NCBI RefSeq assembly: GCF_963678635.1
Contig: NC_087069.1
Coordinates: 29,676,776 to 29,740,775, forward strand
DNA: 64,000 nucleotides
Source: Symsagittifera roscoffensis
Taxonomy: Eukaryota > Xenacoelomorpha > Acoela > Convolutidae
Direction: 5' to 3'
In this document: positions 57,269 through 64,000 of the stretch, one piece after another
How positions within the stretch are numbered: position 1 is the first letter of the stretch
Layout: each line of letters starts with the position of its first letter
Notes under the pieces: generated by a model
Database searches by the model: none
What the model saw: the letters and a program-made list of their open reading frames with translations, nothing else
What the model was told of the DNA's origin: nothing
Program-made: the position numbers and the translations under genes

Positions 57269-59830
57269 ATTGAGAATGGTTCTCCGGATAAAGGGGACCT
57301 CGAGGAAGATAGTTATCGCATCCTGAGACAATACTTCATGCAAAAGGAAGGGAGGTTATATTTGAACAAGGACGGGATTGTGGCTTGCAAAAGAAGGGAG
57401 GAAGACAGAGTCCTATACAAGTATAACGCGATAGTGTTACCGCAACTCTATCAGACAGAATTATTATTCAGGTCACATGATCAAATGGGCCATCAGGGGA
57501 TCGACAAAGTATATCAGAGGATCCTGAAGCGCTTTGAGTGGCCAGGGATGAAAAAGGCATGCGAGAAACGGGTAACAGCATGTCTGTCATGCCAACATGT
57601 CAAGGATCCTAGGAAGTTGCGATTTCCTTTACAATCGATTGAGTCGTCTGAATTCAACGAGGTGGTGCAAATAGATCAGCAAAAGATATGCATGACAGAC
57701 AATGGTTATAATCAGGTGCTGGTCATGATAGATCATTTCACGAAGTATGCAGAGGCCGTGCCCTGCATAACTGCCTCGGCGGAAGAGACATGCGACCACC
57801 TGATCAATACGTGGATAGCAAGACATGGTTTTCCGATGACGTTTCAATCGGATAATGGAACAGCTTTCGTAGGAGAGCTTACGAAAGAGCTTATGAGACG
57901 CTCACAGGTTGCTCAGGCTCACTCCACGACATACCACCCTCAGACGAATGGCTTACTGGAAAGGCAGAACAGGACGTTAGTGTCGATGCTGAGAGTATAT
58001 TGTTCCAGGTACATGACTGATTGGGACAGATACCTTCCACAGGTGATGGGAGCATATAACAGCATGCAACACTCCACCACTGGAGTCAGTCCACACATGA
58101 TGCTGACTGGACACGAGAAGTCTTTACCCTTAACCTTCTTCTACCCAGAATATGAGGGAAAGAAAACGTCCCCACAGGTCTACGTGAGGGATGTGATCAG
58201 ACGCCAACAGGAGCTGAACGATTTGTGTAGACGAAACACTCAGCAGGCACAGGCAAGGCAGAGGAAAAGATTCGACAAGAAAGCAGCTGGTGCAAAGGCC
58301 TACTCGGTGGGAGACTACTTATGGGTATTTCAGAACGTTATACCACCGAAAGGAACAAAGAAGCTTCTAAAAAAGTGGAGGGGACCCTTCATGATTACGG
58401 AGGTGCACCAGGAGGGACGCTTTTATAGACTGAGTACTGGCCGAGCCGCACACTACGAGAATATAAAGCCACACAATCCATCGACAGAAGACTGGTGTAT
58501 GCCTGCAGACATGGAAGAAGGGGATTATCTGATGATGGATCCTGCTTGTGAGGTCAATGAAAAAGGCACCAGGGAGAAGAACGATGGAAACGAAGTCGTA
58601 GAGGAAGGTACGGATACACCGCTGGACCTGGATTCAAACGAACAGATCGAAGCGGACGATGAAACCTTACCCTACGCAGAGGAAGATTGGCAGGATCCCG
58701 AACAGATAGAGGTTCCCAAGAACTTGGAACCGGATCTTCGGTTCACCATACAGACTCGTCAGAAGGACGGGATGAGACCAAGAAAGAAATACAATCCTTA
58801 CGGTGACGACTTTGTAGTGGATAGGATAGATCTGAAGAAGATAGTGGAGGAAGTAGTGGGTCTAGAGGAAATAACTGTGTCACAAGACATTGACATAGTC
58901 GATGATCACGACGATGAGTGGGTTGACGACTGGTCGAAACCCGAGGTAGAATTCGACGACGAGCAACAGCAGTCATATGAACAAGACTTGACGAACCTGC
59001 GTGTCTTAGAGTGGCTGAATGAAACGACCTCGGATCCAGAGGAGACCAGCGTCACGATTCAAGACGTAGATCGTGAAAGCATGAAATACATCAACACCGA
59101 ACGAGATGATCCTTCCTGGGCTGCCCAGGAAGGACGACTACTCATTCCAGCTTCTAACCTCGACTTGATACCCGGTATGCGATCGACGGGGACGTCGATG
59201 GATATTTTTGTCCGGGGAGTGGGGGTAGGACTTACCCACACTGGAAACTTGATAATAAAAAAATTAAGAATAGCAAGAGAAACAGGAGACTTAGAAGCAG
59301 AGACAGGCGAAGAGCCTAAGAAACCTGACATAGGCAGGGTAGTTGAGTCATATTTTAACTTACCAAATGAATATTCAAGTAACATAATACTAACAGACAG
59401 TGATTTCATACTCACAAACAGAACATGTGCGATAGCGATCACCGCAGACATGAGTTTTAGGACAGCGCTAGCGGCAGATTTTAAGAGGGAATACAAAAAC
59501 GTGGAATTCCTTTGGAAGCAAAGACCAGGGATAGGGGGCGTAGCAGTCTTACCTCCGGCGACGTCGCAGATACCGGGAAAATACTTGTGTTTCTTGGTAA
59601 CGAGGGCGACGGAGAAGCAGCACGTGGACCCAGAGAACCTAGTCTTGTCTTTGACGAGGCTAAGGGACTTCCTTGTCGAAATGGACGTGAAGGAGCTCTC
59701 GCTTCCAGTGTACGATCCAAACAGAGGAAGACTGCATCCTCGGGAATTGTACGCGCTTGTACACGTGATATTCTCTGATACGAACATACAAGTATATCTA
59801 CATAAGAAATATTACTTAAGTATAGGCTGA
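57269..59830 (+). CDS. Ty3-B pol, part 2: integrase with C-terminal macro-like domain
   Basis: Open from the TGA at 57266 to 59830; the first internal ATG is at 57338. Integrase: zinc site H-x3-H...C-x2-C (about 57476-57596); core DD35E with Asp in VVQIDQQK, Asp in FQSDNGTAF and Glu in NGLLERQNRT, exactly 35 residues between the last two; and a WRGPF (GPY/F-type) module near 58378. An acidic linker follows (58500-59150). The last ~160 residues (about 59340-59830) read as a macro domain: an AIAITADMSFRTALAADF entry (usual form: N-x-x-S-x-D-x-x-M-x-x-GIA), GIGGVAVL, YLCFLVTRA, SLTRLRDFL, LSLPVYDPNRGRL and HVIFSDTNIQVYL. Macro domains bind or remove ADP-ribose. Integrase looks intact. Confidence 0.88.
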   Translation: MENGSPDKGDLEEDSYRILRQYFMQKEGRLYLNKDGIVACKRREEDRVLYKYNAIVLPQLYQTELLFRSHDQMGHQGIDKVYQRILKRFEWPGMKKACEKRVTACLSCQHVKDPRKLRFPLQSIESSEFNEVVQIDQQKICMTDNGYNQVLVMIDHFTKYAEAVPCITASAEETCDHLINTWIARHGFPMTFQSDNGTAFVGELTKELMRRSQVAQAHSTTYHPQTNGLLERQNRTLVSMLRVYCSRYMTDWDRYLPQVMGAYNSMQHSTTGVSPHMMLTGHEKSLPLTFFYPEYEGKKTSPQVYVRDVIRRQQELNDLCRRNTQQAQARQRKRFDKKAAGAKAYSVGDYLWVFQNVIPPKGTKKLLKKWRGPFMITEVHQEGRFYRLSTGRAAHYENIKPHNPSTEDWCMPADMEEGDYLMMDPACEVNEKGTREKNDGNEVVEEGTDTPLDLDSNEQIEADDETLPYAEEDWQDPEQIEVPKNLEPDLRFTIQTRQKDGMRPRKKYNPYGDDFVVDRIDLKKIVEEVVGLEEITVSQDIDIVDDHDDEWVDDWSKPEVEFDDEQQQSYEQDLTNLRVLEWLNETTSDPEETSVTIQDVDRESMKYINTERDDPSWAAQEGRLLIPASNLDLIPGMRSTGTSMDIFVRGVGVGLTHTGNLIIKKLRIARETGDLEAETGEEPKKPDIGRVVESYFNLPNEYSSNIILTDSDFILTNRTCAIAITADMSFRTALAADFKREYKNVEFLWKQRPGIGGVAVLPPATSQIPGKYLCFLVTRATEKQHVDPENLVLSLTRLRDFLVEMDVKELSLPVYDPNRGRLHPRELYALVHVIFSDTNIQVYLHKKYYLSIG

Positions 59831-60247
59831 GTGATGTGCGAGAGAGTGTTAGGCCAAAGACTAAGTTGTATGTAATATGTGATATGTGTATTATGTTATG
59901 ATATGTTATGTGTTAGGTTATTAAGATCATGGGTAAGTAGGGGTTAGTGACCATGAACAACTAAATGACGATCTTGGGAATAGATCCAAAGTTTGGACTG
60001 TCCAATCTTAGGTCGAATTCCAAAATTTTAGAAACCAATTGATTTTAATAAATTTTAGGATAAATATCTTTTTATCTGAACTGTTTTAAGAAAATTTTAA
60101 CGATATATGTAAGGTGAAACAGATCAGTGTGATATTCGTGATTTCTTTTCTAGATCCTGATTGATCATTTAAATTACTCACTTGAGTCAGATATCGAATC
60201 GAATCAAATCAAACTTGAAAAGAATAGAAAGAATAACTTTAACCTGG
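59831..60247 (+). other. Spacer between pol and ORF3 with candidate splice signals
   Basis: A TATG-rich stretch (59866-59920) is followed by a donor consensus GG/GTAAGT (GT at 59933). An acceptor TTTCTTTTCTAG ends at 60153, about 100 bases before the ORF3 start. The acceptor could deliver a subgenomic mRNA for ORF3 from this donor or one further upstream. Confidence 0.45.
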
Positions 60248-60256
60248 ATGAATTGA
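60248..60256 (+). CDS. Two-codon upstream ORF overlapping the ORF3 start
   Basis: ATG AAT TGA, whose stop overlaps the ORF3 ATG as TGATG. Such minimal uORFs can restrain or, by re-initiation, permit translation of the next frame. Confidence 0.4.
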   Translation: MN

Positions 60257-63200
60257 TGGACCTGGCAGAGGCATATGTAGGACCGATGGTAGATGCGATC
60301 TATCGTCGGCTGATCGAACGAGACTTCGCTCTGGAGGACCCAGAGGTGGTCATGTTGCTGACCGCCCTGATCAACATCTTGGGGCACGACAACCGTGGGG
60401 ACCGCCCCACGGAAGTCCTGTTGATGGCAGCATATGGAGAAAGAGGAGTACTAGACCGCCCGAACATGAGAGTGATGAGGTGGAGAAACGGGGCTCTCTC
60501 AGGGAGTGACTTGGCGAATGAGCCTGGATTGGGAAGTTCTAGGACTTACCAACCAGGTGAGATGCCAATGCCCTCTAAGCCTAAACCTGGGTTGACGAGA
60601 ATGCATCAGGAGATGAACAGCGAGGCGACCTCGTCTGGTTCACCACTGAGAGCAGCTGTGCCACCAAAAAGGGCGAAAGTAACACAGAAGGTTCAGACGA
60701 ACCAAACCATACAAGATCTGGACGAGATGAACGATCAGCTGAGAAGTACGAAGAAGGAGCTGGACGAGATGACCAGAAGCATGCTCCAGATGGAGGAAGA
60801 TCGGGACATGTGGAGAAAGTTGTTTGAAGACTGCAACAAAAAGCAGGGTCAAGAGATCGAGCGCTTAAGGCAGGAATACAAAGAGCGATCGGAGCAGGTG
60901 GCGTTGACAAAGGCCGTGGAGAAAGTGATACCTGCAAGGGATATTCCTCGTGGGCAGTCCCCTTTGGAGCTCTTGACACCTCGAGAGATGAGTCAAACAA
61001 CGGAGACACGGCTTCCAGCAGAGGCAGAGACGAATCGAGTAACAATCCCGGATCCTAGTGACACCTTGGGTGATCCCGTCGTAGAACAGACAGTGAGGAG
61101 GCTGATAGAGACAGCTGGACGACTGGTCGCTAACAAGAATGCGCCAGGTTCCGGGGTGACTGCACCCTATGGAACGATTGACGATACGGGCAGAGTACAA
61201 CTCTCCCAGACCGTGATCAGACAAGGGATAAGTAACGTGACACCACTCATGGGGAGCTCGAGAATCCCAGAGAGGAAAGTGCGAAAGATGCCAGCGAAGA
61301 AAGTGTCTCGTATAATAGACGTGCAGAAGAATAATCAATTGAAGTATAATTTCACGGAAGTTCCGGAGACAGATCCGAGGGCCTGCTTCAATCGAGCTAC
61401 CTGGAGCCCGGCTGTGAACCTGCAGCAACCACCACTCGGGACATCTCATCTGATATTGGGAGACAGCTTAGTCAGAGTGCTGTCGAATTTGAGGACCTCA
61501 TGGGTCACCACAGTGATGGCCTTTGGAGGCGCGACGATAGCCCAATTATATCGGATGGTGGAACTGATGAATCCAGGGAAGATTCCCAATGTGATGATCT
61601 TAGTTGGGACGAATGACATCTCCAGAGGTTCAGACGAACAGGAAGCACTGTGGGAGTCAATGATGGTGTGTTTGTTCACTACTCTCTGGCAGAAGTTCAG
61701 TTGCGCGGTACTGACCGTTTGCACGGTGCCAATGAACGCGAGAATCCTGACAGCATCAGGAAGAAGGCACAACGAGGGAGTCATAAGATGGAACAACATC
61801 TTGAGGAACCTAGCAAATCGAAATGCCGGAAGGATGATCCTCATGGACATTGAACATGAGTTGAGAGCCATGGATCAGGCCAGACTGACCACGGATGGCA
61901 TCCACTTCGACAGTATCGAAGGACAAGCTTGGTTGAATCGAGTCTTCCAAGAACGGTTGGATGAGCTGGAAGCAGAACTCTTTGACACAGGGGTGCTGAA
62001 GGAAGAGGGAACGGTGAGTGATGCGGTGATTACCACCTTTGTGCCTCCTAGCCTGGAAACACGCCTGGGTACGGTCCCAGCCGTCACGAATTACCGGCGA
62101 CAAAGCTCCAGCGAACCAGGTCGAAGAACAGACGTGCAGGATCGGTTGGGAGAAGCACCGATGAGGAGAACAATTCATCCTAGGAGAAGGATAGGACCTG
62201 TCAACCAACCAATCGAAGAAGTAGCAGGCACATCTAGATCGGACACTAGATCGGAGACGACGAGTACCAGTCGAGAGGAAAGACCGAGCAGAGGCTCATT
62301 GTTGTGGTCGAGATCCATACCGTCTCCTTGGCATATATACAAAGAAGAACTAAGGAAGCTGGATCTCCAGAGAGTAAGCTTCATCGAAGATGCAAGGAGG
62401 ATGTTGAATGGAGCGATGCTATCCGTCAGCAAATTGTACTCGATAACCGGCGTAGACTGGTTGGTAGCCGCTAGCATAAATTTCAGCTCCACGACGGCCT
62501 TGAGATTTGCTGACTTGGAGGGACTGCCCTCTAACAACACGAAGGGACCAGTGAATGCGAGACCGTTGCAAGATGTGAGGTTAAACCATGATGAGGGGAA
62601 TCGTGAAGAGAGACCAGGAAGATTCCTGACGACGAGAGCGCCGATTGGACAACACGTGAAGATATTCAAGCAGCTGACGACACCACCTGGTCATGTGAAG
62701 GAGAGAGTGTACCCAAAACTAGTGAACCAAGATGGTGATGCCCAGAGATATGGCGGATTGACAGCGATAAAGAAAGATGAAACCATCTTCGCCGCCTATG
62801 ACAAAGCAGAGATGAGGAAGGCCAAGATTATGGTAGTAGCGAATTCAGAGTTCGTGTACACTTCCAAGTCTTTGTTTTGGCCGGACGTCATAATGTTGGC
62901 CGCGGTCGACCTAGACCTATTGCAATCAGTATCTTTGGCTATAGGGGTACAAAGGCAGACGGACATGAACCCAATTACGATTGTGTTTGCTGGCATCAAT
63001 GACCATCTACACAGCAGAGGTTTTCCGAGCAGACTCAGAGACCCTACAACAGCAGAAAACGCAGTATGGCCAGCGATAAAAGACATCCTTGAGTCGATGG
63101 GTGAAGTGGTGGATGCGACGAAGGAGGGGTCATTCAATAAAGTGGCATTGAGAGTAGTATTCGCGTTGTCTCCGGGATATGCACATCTCCCGGATGGACT

Positions 63201-63666
63201 GAAATTCGTGTATGCAATTGTGGCCTTACTCTCGGAACGAAAATATGATGTGATCATATCAGCTCCGAATCGCCTGATAGAAATGGAGAATCTGAGGCCA
63301 CTTAAGTCTGAACTGCCTGCAGTATGGTCAGATATCTCAAACGCGATGAGAGGATTCAAGGATCACGCGCTACACATGTTAGTGTTGGACGAAGTGCTGG
63401 GGTTGGAACTGTCCAATTTCAGTCGACAACTCAAACTGAAACCGGGAATAGACGACGACTATCGAGTGATCGCGGCAATGTCCAACGACTTATGGTTCCG
63501 AGCAATGGAAGTGGCAGGTGAAGACACAAGAAGGAAAAATTCACTGGAGACAAGAGCTCATCTGGAGGCGATGATTCTGAGAACCAAACCGGAAGCCAAC
63601 CAGTGGCTACACCTGAATCCTAGAGTAGCGGCATTGGGTGCAGATGATTTCAGCAAGGCCCCGTAA
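60256..63666 (+). CDS. Ty3-B ORF3: coiled coil plus SGNH/GDSL hydrolase
   Basis: 1136 residues from the ATG at 60256 to TAA 63664-63666. Residues about 150-220 form a coiled coil. About 395-570 is an SGNH hydrolase: block I ILGDSLV (nucleophile Ser 404), block II around AFGGATI (about 430), block III VGTNDIS (Gly 451, Asn 453) and block V TDGIHFD (Asp 547, His 550), so all catalytic and oxyanion positions are present. SGNH enzymes cleave ester or acetyl groups from lipids, glycans or proteins. A Ser/Arg-rich linker follows. The C-terminal ~450 residues include FAGINDHL (about 911-918), which resembles a second block III without a recognisable Ser or Asp-x-x-His. No signal peptide. The combination of coiled coil and esterase recalls ORF1 proteins of some CR1/L2 LINEs. 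Undamaged. Confidence 0.85.
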   Translation: MDLAEAYVGPMVDAIYRRLIERDFALEDPEVVMLLTALINILGHDNRGDRPTEVLLMAAYGERGVLDRPNMRVMRWRNGALSGSDLANEPGLGSSRTYQPGEMPMPSKPKPGLTRMHQEMNSEATSSGSPLRAAVPPKRAKVTQKVQTNQTIQDLDEMNDQLRSTKKELDEMTRSMLQMEEDRDMWRKLFEDCNKKQGQEIERLRQEYKERSEQVALTKAVEKVIPARDIPRGQSPLELLTPREMSQTTETRLPAEAETNRVTIPDPSDTLGDPVVEQTVRRLIETAGRLVANKNAPGSGVTAPYGTIDDTGRVQLSQTVIRQGISNVTPLMGSSRIPERKVRKMPAKKVSRIIDVQKNNQLKYNFTEVPETDPRACFNRATWSPAVNLQQPPLGTSHLILGDSLVRVLSNLRTSWVTTVMAFGGATIAQLYRMVELMNPGKIPNVMILVGTNDISRGSDEQEALWESMMVCLFTTLWQKFSCAVLTVCTVPMNARILTASGRRHNEGVIRWNNILRNLANRNAGRMILMDIEHELRAMDQARLTTDGIHFDSIEGQAWLNRVFQERLDELEAELFDTGVLKEEGTVSDAVITTFVPPSLETRLGTVPAVTNYRRQSSSEPGRRTDVQDRLGEAPMRRTIHPRRRIGPVNQPIEEVAGTSRSDTRSETTSTSREERPSRGSLLWSRSIPSPWHIYKEELRKLDLQRVSFIEDARRMLNGAMLSVSKLYSITGVDWLVAASINFSSTTALRFADLEGLPSNNTKGPVNARPLQDVRLNHDEGNREERPGRFLTTRAPIGQHVKIFKQLTTPPGHVKERVYPKLVNQDGDAQRYGGLTAIKKDETIFAAYDKAEMRKAKIMVVANSEFVYTSKSLFWPDVIMLAAVDLDLLQSVSLAIGVQRQTDMNPITIVFAGINDHLHSRGFPSRLRDPTTAENAVWPAIKDILESMGEVVDATKEGSFNKVALRVVFALSPGYAHLPDGLKFVYAIVALLSERKYDVIISAPNRLIEMENLRPLKSELPAVWSDISNAMRGFKDHALHMLVLDEVLGLELSNFSRQLKLKPGIDDDYRVIAAMSNDLWFRAMEVAGEDTRRKNSLETRAHLEAMILRTKPEANQWLHLNPRVAALGADDFSKAP

Positions 63667-64000
63667 TGATCACGAAAATACATGCCTACTTGTTGAAGGA
63701 GGTGAACCTGGCGGAAAATGCTGGAGAAAAGACCGCTGAGTTTGTGAACAGAATGGGTCAGATTACTCTGGAAACCTTCTGGACCCAGGAAGTGAAGGGA
63801 CAGGAGGGATTTGAAAGGACAGACAGCATGCTAGAAGGGTTGGGAGCCGGATGGACCGCGTCCTTCTTGGCGAAAGTTTACCCGAAAGTCTCGCACTATT
63901 TGATAAAGGAATTCCTCCAAGCAGTAGTGAGAGTATCGATAGTGGAATTAATAGCCTTGTTCGTGACATTCGGAGCGGAGAGTTTCGTGAAAGGACCGGC
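63666..64000 (+). CDS. Ty3-B ORF4, 5' part (runs off the window)
   Basis: The ATG at 63666-63668 overlaps the ORF3 stop as TAATG, and the frame stays open for 111 codons to the window end. The start is MITKIHAYLLKEVNLAENAG, helical and mixed-charge. A hydrophobic stretch near residues 90-110 (VSIVELIALFVTFGAESF) could be a membrane segment. No domain recognised. Its tight coupling to ORF3 suggests joint expression, and possibly that the two act together. It could also be the second part of one polyprotein made by re-initiation. Confidence 0.7.
   Translation, partial: MITKIHAYLLKEVNLAENAGEKTAEFVNRMGQITLETFWTQEVKGQEGFERTDSMLEGLGAGWTASFLAKVYPKVSHYLIKEFLQAVVRVSIVELIALFVTFGAESFVKGP

Larger units (their letters stand above)
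46982..64000 (+). mobile_element. Ty3-B: giant Ty3/gypsy element with macro and SGNH modules (incomplete)
   Basis: The order is 5' LTR, primer site, 2.5 kb structured leader, gag-protease, pol (RT, RNase H, integrase, macro-like domain), ORF3 (coiled coil, SGNH hydrolase), ORF4 (partial). More than 17 kb is visible with no 3' LTR, against the usual 5-8 kb for Ty3/gypsy elements. It is visibly richer in G and C than the flanking AT-rich DNA, and its reading frames are long and little damaged, so it is young. Remaining lesions: two homopolymer frame changes and two in-frame stops in pol. Confidence 0.9.

Noticed and set aside
50390-63969. Many long minus-strand frames opposite Ty3-B genes.
   Set aside because: They mirror the GC-richer coding frames of gag, pol and ORF3 and show no protein motifs; treated as antisense shadows.

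Overview
This is an animal nuclear DNA window, AT-rich and almost entirely transposable-element sequence. I see only two exon-sized pieces of ordinary cellular genes: an FkbM-type methyltransferase 3' exon, present twice, and an exon encoding the N-lobe of a JNK-type MAP kinase. Both are bounded by TTTCAG/TTTTAG-type acceptors, which with the element families seen suggests a nematode or another AT-rich invertebrate. The phylum is my inference; animal origin is firm. There is no bacterial gene organisation.

Layout. (1) 1-6005: two ~95% similar copies of a decayed coding repeat flank a decayed envelope-glycoprotein-like gene. (2) 5546-20357: a nearly perfect 7.4 kb head-to-tail tandem duplication carrying small inverted-repeat elements, the FkbM exon, and the 5' LTR plus gag start of a Ty3/gypsy element (Ty3-A). 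(3) 19089-25674: Ty3-A itself, with 213-bp LTRs and a CATCC target-site duplication; gag-pol is broken. (4) 25675-32687: old debris, namely a decayed gypsy pol, an LTR end related to the giant element below, a Penelope-like RT fragment and a TA-flanked inverted-repeat element. (5) 32871-39660: a LINE with a restriction-like endonuclease, minus strand, split by a complete 4.37 kb Ty1/copia element (target duplication GAAAT). (6) 40560-46981: a similar endonuclease LINE nested in a jockey-like LINE, present twice as a ~2.36 kb duplication, with the JNK exon between the copies.

(7) 46982-64000 (runs off the end): the main feature, a giant Ty3/gypsy element (Ty3-B). It has a ~920-bp LTR with 18-nt imperfect inverted ends, a ~2.5 kb leader with repeated hairpins and a recurring CCGGARGGGT motif, and a 1233-codon gag-protease frame. 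Its pol carries RT, RNase H, an intact DD35E integrase and a C-terminal macro-like (ADP-ribose-binding) domain. A third ORF of 1137 codons has a coiled coil and an SGNH/GDSL hydrolase domain. A fourth ORF is joined to it by a TAATG stop-start overlap and leaves the window open. More than 17 kb is visible and the 3' LTR is not reached.

How it fits together: gag, protease, RT and integrase make the particle and the integrated copy. The macro and SGNH modules are cargo not needed for basic Ty3/gypsy transposition; plausible roles are removing or reading ADP-ribose marks and ester or acyl groups, perhaps against host defence or in particle or membrane biology (inference). Nested insertions give a relative order: LINEs first, then copia and the LINE duplication, then Ty3-B into one LINE copy; separately, Ty3-A insertion and then the recent 7.4 kb tandem duplication. 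All comparisons were made by eye, so identities are approximate.
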